Under the pieces are notes generated by a model that was given only the letters and a program-made list of their open reading frames with translations, had not been told where the DNA came from and searched no databases. A stretch of 64,000 nucleotides of DNA from an uncultured Clostridium sp. (GTDB taxonomy: Bacteria > Bacillota > Clostridia > Clostridiales > Clostridiaceae), in assembly GCA_937927335.1 (NCBI GenBank), contig CALBDU010000013.1:1-64000 (forward strand). Direction: 5' to 3'. The position numbers were made by a program, and so were the translations under genes. Positions 33,374-42,674 of the stretch are shown here, piece after piece. Positions within the stretch are counted from its first letter, which is position 1. The number at the start of each line of letters is the position of its first letter.

Positions 33374-35390
33374 ATCCGTAAATACCTAATTCCTTTGCCT
33401 TTCTTATTATTTCCTGTTTGGTAAGTGTAAAATGACTGATACCTTGGCTTTTTTCATTATTAAAGAACGTATACAGCATGCTATTTGTTGGAATATCACT
33501 ATCATCCCTTATGGTGCCGATCAAAGTTTCAAACTGCTTTTCCGTACCTTTTATTTTAGTGATAAGCCGCTGCTTAATCTCAATATCAAATGCATCTTCC
33601 CTGGAAATCATTTTTTGGCCTTTATCATCTACAGGTATATTGTTCAAGTAATCTCCAATCTTCTTGAGTATCCTGAATGAAACACCTTTTTGAACATCAA
33701 ATTTTCTTATTAAGGAATGCAGCTCATCAAGAAGATTTATTTCATCCAAACTGTATGCTGATAATGAATCTTCAAGCTGAACCCATGAATTATACTCATC
33801 ATATGAGGAGCAGACGTACTTTTCGAAGGTTTTTTCCAATGTTTTTTCTGCTTCCTGTTCTTCTCTAAGTTGTGCAAAGTTCTTTTTGTTTAGTACTACT
33901 ATATTAGCCCTGTCCAGTAGCCTGTCAGAAAAGTCTTTAGTTGTTTCATCAACATTTACGGTTCCTATAAAAATGATATTGCTTCCAATTGGAATGGATG
34001 ACTTATATCTCTCATTATTTATGCAGTGAGCCCTGTTGCTGTAGAGTTGGATAAACCGTTTATCTTCTTTCTTTTCCAGCAGGGATATAAATGGAGCAAA
34101 CCAGTATTCCACTTGAGATAAATTCATCTCATCGAAAATTACCATATGCATTTTGTCTGGATTATCACTGGCATGTATAAGGAAATCAGTAAATCCTATT
34201 TCCGAGGGGACAAACAGACCACTTGAATTATTCAGATACCCCAGCAGGTCCCCAGGTTCTGTGTATGAAGGACTAATCGGAAGGAACAAGAGCGTAGTGT
34301 CTTCTTCTGAAAGATCCAGCATTTTGGAATAGGCAAGGGCGAGCTGGGTTTTTCCCGTACCAGACATCCCTGCAAGGATAGTAATTGGGTTAGTCTTAAC
34401 ACATGTATGAAAATTCACAAGATCATTGGTGTCATAACACAGCTTTTCCCTGATAGTGCATTGTTTCAAGGCTTTTAAGAACAGATATTCCGAAATGCTT
34501 TCTGGAGCCGATGATGCACTAATATTGTCAATTGCTGGACTTATTATTGTTTCTGCAATAGCTTGAGCTACGGGATGAACAGCAGTAGGCAGGGGAATTG
34601 CCTCAATATCTTCACCTTGAGCTTCACTTATGAGCTTTTTGATAGCATTCCTTTCCATAAATATAACTCCATCAGTGCCAATGGTGTTTTCATAATTGGT
34701 GAATTTAGTCCTATATATTTTACCCATTCCTTTTTCACAAGCCCATATATTACTATTTGTTTTATGCCGTTGCCAGCTTGGGAAATTATAATATATATAA
34801 TCTCCGCATAATATATACTCTGGATCTGGCATAGCATGTCCATAATCTTCGAACAGGATATTGCTCTTTGAAGTCAGCTTTTTTTCAAAGTCTACGTTAT
34901 TCATACACTGGTGAGGAATGGGAACATATGATGCTTTTGGATCTGCCTGAATATCTTCAATAGCAACCACATCAAGATTTTTATAAACAAGCTCTTTCCC
35001 GTCCCTTACATTAAAAGATATTTTGGGCTTAAACAATATCAATTTATTTCCAAATTTATCTCTCAGCATCTTTTTCTTTCTTTCAACATCAGTAGTCATC
35101 CTATAATCCATAGAGAAAAGCACCTGGTTGTTAGGATTCGTATCTATACCGCTATATAGGTCCGATTGCATTATTTGAGGCAGCATTTCTTTTATTGGAA
35201 CAGGTTCAGGACTCAAGGCTTTGATGTAAAATATAATACTATTGCTTCCTTTCATTCCTGTGACAGGGGCTTGGTCTTCACCAGCATTTGGGTAATATTC
35301 CTCATTTGTAGCCAACATTCCAAGTACGTAGCAGGTATTTGCCTTCAATAATTTGTTTTTACTTTCTGAATTAAATAGCGACATTGTCAT
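33363..35390 (-). CDS. McrB-like AAA+ NTPase
   Basis: A 675-aa protein. The first about 300 residues form an unassigned N-terminal domain (probably the recognition part). The AAA+ core has Walker A GMSGTGKT at 341-348, Walker B VIFDEMNLSQ at about 414, and the McrB-family signature GTVNVDET at about 470 with DRLLDRAN. It overlaps the coiled-coil gene by 20 nt and the nuclease gene by 11 nt. It should form the hexameric motor that translocates DNA to activate the DUF2357 nuclease. Confidence 0.85.
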   Translation of the reverse strand: MTMSLFNSESKNKLLKANTCYVLGMLATNEEYYPNAGEDQAPVTGMKGSNSIIFYIKALSPEPVPIKEMLPQIMQSDLYSGIDTNPNNQVLFSMDYRMTTDVERKKKMLRDKFGNKLILFKPKISFNVRDGKELVYKNLDVVAIEDIQADPKASYVPIPHQCMNNVDFEKKLTSKSNILFEDYGHAMPDPEYILCGDYIYYNFPSWQRHKTNSNIWACEKGMGKIYRTKFTNYENTIGTDGVIFMERNAIKKLISEAQGEDIEAIPLPTAVHPVAQAIAETIISPAIDNISASSAPESISEYLFLKALKQCTIREKLCYDTNDLVNFHTCVKTNPITILAGMSGTGKTQLALAYSKMLDLSEEDTTLLFLPISPSYTEPGDLLGYLNNSSGLFVPSEIGFTDFLIHASDNPDKMHMVIFDEMNLSQVEYWFAPFISLLEKKEDKRFIQLYSNRAHCINNERYKSSIPIGSNIIFIGTVNVDETTKDFSDRLLDRANIVVLNKKNFAQLREEQEAEKTLEKTFEKYVCSSYDEYNSWVQLEDSLSAYSLDEINLLDELHSLIRKFDVQKGVSFRILKKIGDYLNNIPVDDKGQKMISREDAFDIEIKQRLITKIKGTEKQFETLIGTIRDDSDIPTNSMLYTFFNNEKSQGISHFTLTKQEIIRKAKELGIYGYAS

Positions 35391-36780
35391 ACCTCCCCAA
35401 TATATTTGATATTTCCTGAATTAATCTTTTTTCACTTCCAGCATATATTGTTTTCGTTTCAACTCCGATGTGTTCAGCTATCCTTTTAGCTTTTTTTATC
35501 TGCGTAGTGGATAAACCTTCTCTTCTAATAAAAATATTTTTAATATCTTTTTTTAGCTTGTCTACAATATTTTCATCGTCAATTTCCTTAATATTAACAA
35601 ACAGCACCTCATTAAAAATAATTTGTGCTATTTTAGCTTCATTTGCTGTTACTACCGCAAATTTCGGTGTTACGCTTTCTTGATCAAAATTATACTTAAA
35701 ATATAATTCCAACTTTTCAGCATTAGCATATTTTGTCTTTAAATCATTTATAGTCCCTTGGTCTATTTTTTCTTTAATTTCGATGATCTGCAGATTTGAT
35801 TCGAGGGCCTTTTTTAGTGCCTCTTTTTCCTCTTTATAAAGGTTTGAAGTTTCCGTAAGCTCAGCTATTTGTTTTGAACCTGCCTCAGCTTCTTTTGCAA
35901 TTTTCTTGGAATCCTTTTTTAACTGATTAATAGTCTTTTCTAACTCGGATATCTTCTTTTCATTTTCAGCAATATCTTCAAGCAATTTTGCATTTTCATC
36001 TGAACTGATACTGATTTCAGTGGAGGATATAGAAGATTTTTCTTTTTCACTCTTATAATGATCTAACAATGCTACTAATATAGTTACAATTAAATCCGCT
36101 CGATACTCACTTTTTAAATTTTTTTGTGCGTTAAGAAAAGCATAGTTGAGAGCAACAGTAGGTATTTCATCTGCTTTAATTTTATTCATCAAATCGAACA
36201 CTGTCCATGATTGAGCCTCATCTCCTATGGAATCAATTTGGTCAAGGAGCTCTTCATCCATATAGTTTTTCAGTTCACTTACAAAAAAATCCTGATTTTT
36301 GTTATCATTATACATTGCTGTAATCTTAATATAATCCCATGCTTCTTCCTCCGTATCAAACTTATATCCCAGGTCAAAAACATCTTTGCCCTCCTTTTGA
36401 TTGTTTATCATTACGGGTAGGAGTTCTTTTGTCTTCTCAGGATGCAGCAGCAATGCATTTGCCAGTTTTTTGTAATCTGGTACTTTAAGTCCTGAATCAT
36501 TGATAAAGTAGAAAAATTGCTTTTCGGTGAGCTCTTTAAAAGCCTCTCCATAATGTCTTTTGATTACAAACTCAAAAGGATTAGAACCTTTAAACTTACC
36601 TGGTTTCATAGACATCCCACGAAGTATTTTTATTATTTTAACCTTCTTATATTGTTCATTTTTAGATTTTGTATTTTCTTTGAATAGACTTAGGATTTCA
36701 TTAGTTTCTTCCTCATCTATAAGACTCATATAAAGGTCGATTTCGTTCACGTATTTACACCTCCCTGGATATCTTATCAA
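35371..36780 (-). CDS. Coiled-coil partner of the McrBC-like system
   Basis: A 469-aa protein. Residues 1-240 are helical. About 250-350 is a long coiled coil (EKKISELEKTINQLKK and so on). The C-end (from about 385) is an alpha/beta domain with KFAVVTANEAKIAQ and IGVETKTIYAG. No catalytic motif. It overlaps both neighbours (20 and 26 nt). McrBC-derived systems with coiled-coil subunits have been described (CoCoNuTs), but there the coiled coil is usually fused to the McrB- or McrC-like protein; a separate one is notable. Confidence 0.7.
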   Translation of the reverse strand: MIRYPGRCKYVNEIDLYMSLIDEEETNEILSLFKENTKSKNEQYKKVKIIKILRGMSMKPGKFKGSNPFEFVIKRHYGEAFKELTEKQFFYFINDSGLKVPDYKKLANALLLHPEKTKELLPVMINNQKEGKDVFDLGYKFDTEEEAWDYIKITAMYNDNKNQDFFVSELKNYMDEELLDQIDSIGDEAQSWTVFDLMNKIKADEIPTVALNYAFLNAQKNLKSEYRADLIVTILVALLDHYKSEKEKSSISSTEISISSDENAKLLEDIAENEKKISELEKTINQLKKDSKKIAKEAEAGSKQIAELTETSNLYKEEKEALKKALESNLQIIEIKEKIDQGTINDLKTKYANAEKLELYFKYNFDQESVTPKFAVVTANEAKIAQIIFNEVLFVNIKEIDDENIVDKLKKDIKNIFIRREGLSTTQIKKAKRIAEHIGVETKTIYAGSEKRLIQEISNILGRYDNVAI

Positions 36781-36991
36781 TTAAATCAAGTCGCCGCTTT
36801 CCAAGCCTGAGCTTTACCGTGCTATTAATAACTCCTTCTGTATAAATCAAATCAGAATTATTTTTTAGAATTAACTTTAGTTTATCTATCAAGTCCTGTT
36901 CAGATATTGTCTTGTCCCAATATTTGTCGATTAGTTCATTAATTCCATTTATCAGTTGTGTTCTGCTCCTGTAATAAGTGATGATATCCAC
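36755..36991 (-). CDS. Small TIGR04540-like protein, first gene of the McrBC-like operon
   Basis: A 78-aa protein with the pattern YYRSRTQLINGINELIDKYW ... LGKRRLDLIDKI, which I recognise as like the small clostridial TIGR04540 family of unknown function. RBS AAAAAGGAGG 10 nt before the ATG. It overlaps the coiled-coil gene by 26 nt, so it is part of the defence operon. Confidence 0.6.
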   Translation of the reverse strand: MDIITYYRSRTQLINGINELIDKYWDKTISEQDLIDKLKLILKNNSDLIYTEGVINSTVKLRLGKRRLDLIDKISREV

Positions 36992-37047
36992 TCGATTTCT
37001 ACCTCCTTTTTGTATAATATTTGCTAATATTTGTATTATTTTTCTAT

Positions 37048-37076
37048 ATTATACTGCTTAAATTTGGTAGAAACAA
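37048..37076 (-). promoter_or_regulatory. Promoter of the McrBC-like operon
   Basis: On the minus strand TTGTTT (37,071-37,076) and TATAAT (37,048-37,053) are 17 bp apart, 56 nt upstream of the first ATG. Confidence 0.7.
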
Positions 37077-37190
37077 TACATATTTACAAATTTATATATA
37101 TCTTATCAATATATGGGATGAAGATTACCTTCTTTTTTTTATTATGTTTAAATGGTATAATTTTCATAATGTCAAGTGTGAGGTGATGTG

Positions 37191-38687
37191 ATGGAATCAG
37201 AAGAAATATTAGTAAAAGATGTTGCGATATACTTACGCAAAAGTAGAGGCGATAAAGATACAGATTTGCAAAAACACAGGATGCAGCTTGTAGAGTTATG
37301 CAATAAAATGGATTATAGTTATCGGGAATATGCTGAAATAGGTTCCAGTGATAGCATCCAAGACCGTCCAGAATTTTGCCGTTTATTGGACGATATTAAA
37401 ATGGATTTATTTGATGCGATAGCTGTTGTAGATATTGATAGATTAGGGCGTGGTGATGATCGAGACTGGGGACTAATTGAGGCTATATTAAGAGAGGCCG
37501 AGGTTTTTATCATAACGCCAGATCATAATTATAAATGGGACAATGATAATGATGAAATTCAACTTGAGACCAAAAAATATCTGGCAAGGATTGAATATAA
37601 GGCAATAACCAAGAGATTACGAAGAGGAAAAATCTGGGGGGCAAGAGACGGTAAATGGACGAATGGTAAACCGCCATATCCATACGTATATAATCGTGAG
37701 ACAGGCAATCTTGATATAAATGCTGACCACTACAAGGTATACAGGCAAATATTAGATATGGCATTAGACGGGTTACCAGCCTACCAGATTGCTTGGGAGC
37801 TAAATAAATTAAACATAAAGTCTCCTGGAGGTTTGGATTGGAATAATAATACTGTGTATCGTCTACTTAAGGACATGACCCACCTCGGTAAAATTGTTTT
37901 TGGTAAGCAAAAAGGCAGCGGACATAAAAACAAAAAAACTAAACCGCTTAAAAGATATGATCAGCAAGACTGGATAGTGATTGATGGACGTCACAAAGCA
38001 ATAAAAACTCAAGCAGAACATGACAAAATAGTGGAGCTGCTGGCAAAACGTAAGATTATACCAAAAGCAGCCCGTAAAGGTGCTTTTGTATTAAGTGGGC
38101 TGGTTTATTGCAGTAAATGCGGGTATAGAATGGGCATTACGAAAAATGGAAGAAATCACATTGAGTACCTAAAAAAGTGCCAACATTTTACTCCGATCGG
38201 TGATAAATGTGATAATCCTGGCGCAGATACAGATTATATTGTGCAGGCAGTTTTTACCGAATTGAGAAAATATGAGGATAGAATCTTAAGTAATATTGCA
38301 GATGTTAAAGAAGATGAAACGATTTTGATTAGATCAGCTTTAAAACAAAAGCAGGATGAGCTACAAAAAGAAGAAAAGGCTTTAAATAATCTTTACGAAA
38401 TGAGAGAGGATGGAGAAATTTCAAAGGATAAATTTTTATTAAGAAAAAATATTAGAGAAACACGTATTGATCAAATTAATAATGATGTAAAGGAATTAAA
38501 AGTAAGATTACAAAAAAGAGATAAGGCAACTGATCAAATGATGCTCAGTAATATTGCAGATTTTCGTAAAAAGTGGTCACAGGCAGAGTCATCACATGAT
38601 AAAAATCAGTTTCTCAAAACAATTATTGATAGAATAAATTATACAAGGAATGGAGAAAATATAATTATACATGTAAATTTTCTTTAG
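37191..38687 (+). CDS. Large serine recombinase (integrase)
   Basis: About 498 aa. Catalytic domain with the nucleophile Ser18 in IYLRKSRGD and the DRLGRGD region at about 85; recombinase domain (about 160-290); zinc ribbon starting at C307-x2-C310 with further Cys at about 334 and 345; coiled coil at about 385-450; and a C-terminal tail. It inserts and excises the element by att-site exchange. GTGAGGTGATGTG provides the RBS; I start at 37,191 rather than the GTG three bases earlier. It is the last gene before chromosomal yyaL, the usual place for an integrase next to its attachment site. Confidence 0.9.
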   Translation: MESEEILVKDVAIYLRKSRGDKDTDLQKHRMQLVELCNKMDYSYREYAEIGSSDSIQDRPEFCRLLDDIKMDLFDAIAVVDIDRLGRGDDRDWGLIEAILREAEVFIITPDHNYKWDNDNDEIQLETKKYLARIEYKAITKRLRRGKIWGARDGKWTNGKPPYPYVYNRETGNLDINADHYKVYRQILDMALDGLPAYQIAWELNKLNIKSPGGLDWNNNTVYRLLKDMTHLGKIVFGKQKGSGHKNKKTKPLKRYDQQDWIVIDGRHKAIKTQAEHDKIVELLAKRKIIPKAARKGAFVLSGLVYCSKCGYRMGITKNGRNHIEYLKKCQHFTPIGDKCDNPGADTDYIVQAVFTELRKYEDRILSNIADVKEDETILIRSALKQKQDELQKEEKALNNLYEMREDGEISKDKFLLRKNIRETRIDQINNDVKELKVRLQKRDKATDQMMLSNIADFRKKWSQAESSHDKNQFLKTIIDRINYTRNGENIIIHVNFL

Positions 38688-38731
38688 GCGTATGATGTTC
38701 AATTTTTTTTATTTATAAGGAGGTGATGCTC

Positions 38732-40796
38732 ATGAAAACCGAAAAGGTAGCCAATAGATTAATAAACGAGAAGAGTCCTTATCTACTACAGCACGCTCAT
38801 AATCCAGTGGACTGGTATCCTTGGGCGGAAGAAGCCTTTGCTAAAGCAAAAGAAGAAGATAAGCCAATTTTCTTATCTATTGGCTATTCGTAGGTTTATT
38901 TAACCGACTTGTCATTGGTGTCACGTCATGGAAAGGGAATCCTTCGAGAATAATAACGTGGCTAAAATCCTTAATGAAAGTTTTATTTCAATTAAGGTGG
39001 ACCGTGAGGAAAGGCCCGACATAGACAATATTTATATGACCTACTGCCAGGTTTTAACAGGCAGCGGAGGCTGGCCACTATCCATATTTATGACCTGTGA
39101 TAAGAAACCGTTTTTTGCTGGTACATATTTTCCTAAAAACACCCGTTATGGAAGACCTGGCTTAATAGAAATACTGGAGAATATAACTGATGCCTGGAAA
39201 AACAACAAAGAAAAAATACTGGAATCCAGCGATTCTATGTTAAAAGACATATCTCAATTGGAAAACAGAGAGCATGGAATAAAATTTGACAATGATATTG
39301 TTAAAAAGGCTGTACAACAACTGAAAAACCACTATGATCCTAGACATGGAGGCTTTTCTGATATGCCCAAGTTTCCAACTCCCCATAACCTGTTCTTTTT
39401 ATCAAGATATTATAGCCATGAAAAGGACGAGGATGCGCTGAAAATGGTGGAATATACCCTTCAGTCTATGTATAAGGGCGGTATTTTTGACCATGTCGGT
39501 TTTGGCTTTTCAAGATATTCCACTGATTCAAAATGGCTTGTTCCACATTTTGAGAAGATGCTTTATGATAATGCCCTGCTAGCCCTTGCATATACTGAAG
39601 CCTACCATATTACTAAAAACAAGCTGTATAAAAAAATAGCAGATAAAATATTCATATATTTATTAAGGGATATGAAGCATCAGGGAGGCGGCTTTTATTC
39701 AGCTGAGGATGCTGATTCTGAAGGTGTCGAAGGAAAATTCTATGTCTGGACTAAACAGGAAGTAATTGATGTGCTGGGCAGCCAGGATGCTGAAATATTT
39801 ATGAAATATTATGACATAACTGATAGGGGCAATTTTGAAGAAAAAAACATTCCTAATCTCATTAATACAGATATAAATGAAATACAGTGCAGTATTTCAC
39901 TGGAGGAAAGCTTGGATAAAATGCTTCAGAAGCTTTTTGAAGCAAGAGAAAAAAGGGTTCATCCATTTAAGGACGACAAGATACTAACCTCCTGGAATGG
40001 TCTGATGCTTGCTGCATTGTCCTATGCAGGCAGAGTTTTTGACAACAAAGATTATATAGATGTCGCAGAAGAAACTGCAAAATTTCTGCTGCACAAGCTT
40101 GTAAGAGAGGATGGGAGGCTGCTTGCAAGGTTCAGAAATGGCGAAGCAGCTAATACTGCACTGCTGGAGGATTATGCATATTTTGTATGGGGCCTTCTTG
40201 AAACCTATGAAGCTACCTTTGACAGTGTATATCTTGAGAAAGCAGCATTATTTAATGAGGAAATGCTGAGGCTTTTCTATGACATCGTCCATGGCGGCTT
40301 TTATATCTATGGAGAAGACAGCGAACAGCTGATAATGCGCCCCAAGGATTTTTATGACGGAGCCCTGCCTTCTGGAAATTCCTCTGCACTAATGAACCTC
40401 ACAAGGCTCATGAAAATTCTAGGGCGGCAGGAATACAGTGTGTTTATTGATAAAACCTTTGATTTTGCAGCTGGCATAGTAACTGAAAATCCTGCAGCCT
40501 ACAGCTTTCTTGTGGAGGCATATTTGCTCAATATAACTCCAGGTAAGGAAATAGTTATATCCGGAAACAGGTTTTATCCAAAGGTTAAATCTATGATTAA
40601 AGCAGTGAATGCAGAATTTATGCCTTTTTCCACTGTAATATTAAATGACAATGATGATATTCTAACTGGGTTGATTCCCTTTATCAAAGGGCAAAAAGAG
40701 ATAGCTGGTGAGGCGGCTGCATATATATGCCAGAACTTCGCCTGCAGCAGGCCTACCGTTGATTTGACGGAATTTGCACAGCTTATAAAAAAGTAA
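38732..40796 (+). pseudogene. yyaL: Broken YyaL/SPATA20-type thioredoxin-domain protein
   Basis: Full length would be about 682 aa: an N-terminal thioredoxin-like domain with the CHWC motif, then an alpha/alpha toroid of the N-acylglucosamine 2-epimerase/cellobiose epimerase type. The first 53 codons (38,732-38,890, RBS AAGGAGGTGATG) end at ...LSIGYS. Then 16 extra bases (38,891-38,906: TAG first) break the frame exactly before T-C-H-W-C. The remaining 630 codons are intact. A product starting at the ATG at 38,928 would lack the CHWC motif. The break beside the serine recombinase points to a mobile-element scar. Confidence 0.88.
38891..38906. other. 16-bp insertion with dyad symmetry in yyaL
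   Basis: The inserted bases read TAGGTTTATTTAACCG. Taken with flanks they form GT-a-GGTT-TATTT-AACC-g-AC, a two-fold symmetric core like a recombinase crossover site. The original codons TCG|ACT rejoin perfectly if it is removed. Excision scar, residual att half-site, or a right junction of the serine-recombinase element are the options. Confidence 0.55.
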
Positions 40797-40803
40797 AATT
40801 CTA

Positions 40804-40833
40804 TTGACAAGGCATAATTAATAATCTTATAAT
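40804..40833 (+). promoter_or_regulatory. Promoter of argS
   Basis: TTGACA (40,804-40,809) and TATAAT (40,828-40,833), 18 bp apart. Confidence 0.8.
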
Positions 40834-40844
40834 TTAATTGTCAA

Positions 40845-40897
40845 TTGGAGTGGTACGAGATTAAACCGTCTCTGTTATTTGAGAGATGGTTTTTTTA
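40845..40897 (+). promoter_or_regulatory. Short argS leader with T-box-like motif and terminator hairpin
   Basis: TTGGAGTGGTACGAG (40,845-40,859) resembles the T-box core GGGTGGNACCGCG. AACCGTCTCT pairs with AGAGATGGTT and is followed by seven T (a terminator) before the argS RBS. Only about 10 nt separate the expected transcription start from the motif, so there is no room for a T-box Stem I with specifier loop. It may be a vestigial or non-canonical attenuator. Confidence 0.5.
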
Positions 40898-40916
40898 CAT
40901 GCGGGAGGTTGTATTA

Positions 40917-42608
40917 ATGGATTATAAAAAAATTGTTGCAGAGAGAATAAGTGATGCAGTAGATATGGATGTTCAATCATTGGAAAGGTTAATAGAGATA
41001 CCCCCAAGGCCTGAAATGGGAGACTACGCATTTCCATGTTTTCAGCTGTCAAAGGTTTTGAGAAAATCTCCCAATGCAATTTCAACAGAGCTAGCTGAAA
41101 AAATAGACAAATCAGGCTTTGAAAAAGTTGAATGTCTTGGACCATACCTGAACTTTTTTGTAGATAAAGCAGTATTTGTTAAAAATACTATAGACAAAAT
41201 ATTAAGCCAGGGGGACAAGTATGGGTCTTCAAAAGATGGGGAAGGTAAAACTGTAACCATAGATTTCTCATCCCCAAACATTGCTAAGCCCTTTCATGTA
41301 GGTCATCTGTTTAGTACAGCCATAGGTAATTCACTATACAGAATACTGACCTTTGAAGGCTATAAATGTATTGGTATCAACCATCTTGGTGACTGGGGCA
41401 CCCAGTTTGGAAAATTAATTTCAGCCTATAAAAGATGGATTGATGTGGAGGCACTTGAAAAGGAGCCCATAAAGGAGCTTCTCAGAATATATGTTAAATT
41501 CCATGAAGAAGCAGAAAAGGACCCGTCTCTGGAGGATGAAGCAAGAAGATACTTCAAGAATCTGGAGGATGGTTACGAGGAAGAAACCAGGCTTTGGAAT
41601 ACCTTCAAGGATTTAAGCCTTAAGGAATTTCAGAAGGTATATGACCTCCTTGGAGTTAAATTTGATTCCATGGCAGGAGAAAGCTTCTATTCAGATAAAA
41701 TGGATGCAGTAGTTGAAGATATAGAAAAGAAAGGTTTGCTTGTAGAAAGCAACGGTGCACAGGTGGTTATGCTTGATGATTTCAACATGCCTCCTTGTAT
41801 AATTAAAAAGGCTGACGGGGCTACCATGTATGCAACTCGAGATCTGGCTGCGGCAGTGTACAGAAAGAAAAACTATGATTTTTACAAGAGCCTTTATGTA
41901 GTGGGACTGGACCAGAGCCTCCATTTCAAACAACTTTTTACAACCTTGAAGCTTATGGGTAATGACTGGGCTGATGATTGCAGGCACATAGGCTTTGGTC
42001 TTGTAAGATTTGCAGATATGAAACTTTCCACTAGAAAGGGGAATGTAATATTCCTTGAGGATTTGTTAAATGAGTCCATGGAAAAAACCCTGGAAATAAT
42101 AAATGAAAAAAATCCTGAGCTTGAAAATAAAGAACTGGTAGCTCAAAAAGTAGGCGTTGGTGCCATGGTATTTACATACCTGAAAAACAGCAGGGAAAAG
42201 GACATTGTATTTGACTGGAAGGAAATGCTGAGCTTTGACGGCGAAACAGGTCCTTATGTACAATACAGCTATGCAAGGGGAAGAAGCATATTAAGAAAGG
42301 TTGAAGAAAATCAGGCAGAAGCTGATTTCAGCAAGCTGAATTCCAAGGAGGAATTTGAGCTGGTAAAGGCTCTCCAGGGCTTCAATGATGCAATTAATTA
42401 TGCAATAGATAAATTCGAGCCTTCTGTGGTTACAAGATATGCAGTTGATGTGGCCAAGGCTTTTAATAAGTTTTATAATGCGCATAAGATATCCAATGTG
42501 GATGATCCGGCACTTAAATGTGCAAGGCTGAAAATGGTAGAGGCGGCCTGCCAGGTATTGAAAAATGCTTTATACCTCATAGGCCTGGAGGTAGTTGAAA
42601 AAATGTAG
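40917..42608 (+). CDS. argS: Arginyl-tRNA synthetase
   Basis: A 563-aa class I aminoacyl-tRNA synthetase. N-terminal Add1-type domain; HIGH-type motif in KPFHVGHL at about residue 125; GDWGTQFGKL; KMSKS-like MKLSTRKGNV at about 365; and the C-terminal all-helical DALR anticodon-binding domain (YSYARGRSILRK onward). Start at 40,917 after GCGGGAGGTTG; a longer frame starting in the leader has no RBS. Preceded by a leader hairpin. Confidence 0.95.
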   Translation: MDYKKIVAERISDAVDMDVQSLERLIEIPPRPEMGDYAFPCFQLSKVLRKSPNAISTELAEKIDKSGFEKVECLGPYLNFFVDKAVFVKNTIDKILSQGDKYGSSKDGEGKTVTIDFSSPNIAKPFHVGHLFSTAIGNSLYRILTFEGYKCIGINHLGDWGTQFGKLISAYKRWIDVEALEKEPIKELLRIYVKFHEEAEKDPSLEDEARRYFKNLEDGYEEETRLWNTFKDLSLKEFQKVYDLLGVKFDSMAGESFYSDKMDAVVEDIEKKGLLVESNGAQVVMLDDFNMPPCIIKKADGATMYATRDLAAAVYRKKNYDFYKSLYVVGLDQSLHFKQLFTTLKLMGNDWADDCRHIGFGLVRFADMKLSTRKGNVIFLEDLLNESMEKTLEIINEKNPELENKELVAQKVGVGAMVFTYLKNSREKDIVFDWKEMLSFDGETGPYVQYSYARGRSILRKVEENQAEADFSKLNSKEEFELVKALQGFNDAINYAIDKFEPSVVTRYAVDVAKAFNKFYNAHKISNVDDPALKCARLKMVEAACQVLKNALYLIGLEVVEKM

Positions 42609-42674
42609 CAAAAAGGTATCAAGTGCTTTGCAATTGATACCTTTTAACAGTTTATATTCGCCGGAGGAATTTTT

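Noticed and set aside
1..38687. Complete prophage
   Set aside because: No capsid, tail, terminase, portal or lysis genes are in the window; only phage/plasmid-type accessory genes, so the element type is left open.
38928..40796. Functional shortened YyaL starting at 38,928
   Set aside because: It would lack the CHWC motif and has no RBS before this ATG; the locus is better read as a broken gene.
40840..40900. Full T-box riboswitch before argS
   Set aside because: The core-like motif is present, but Stem I and the specifier loop do not fit between promoter and motif; kept only as a possible vestigial attenuator.
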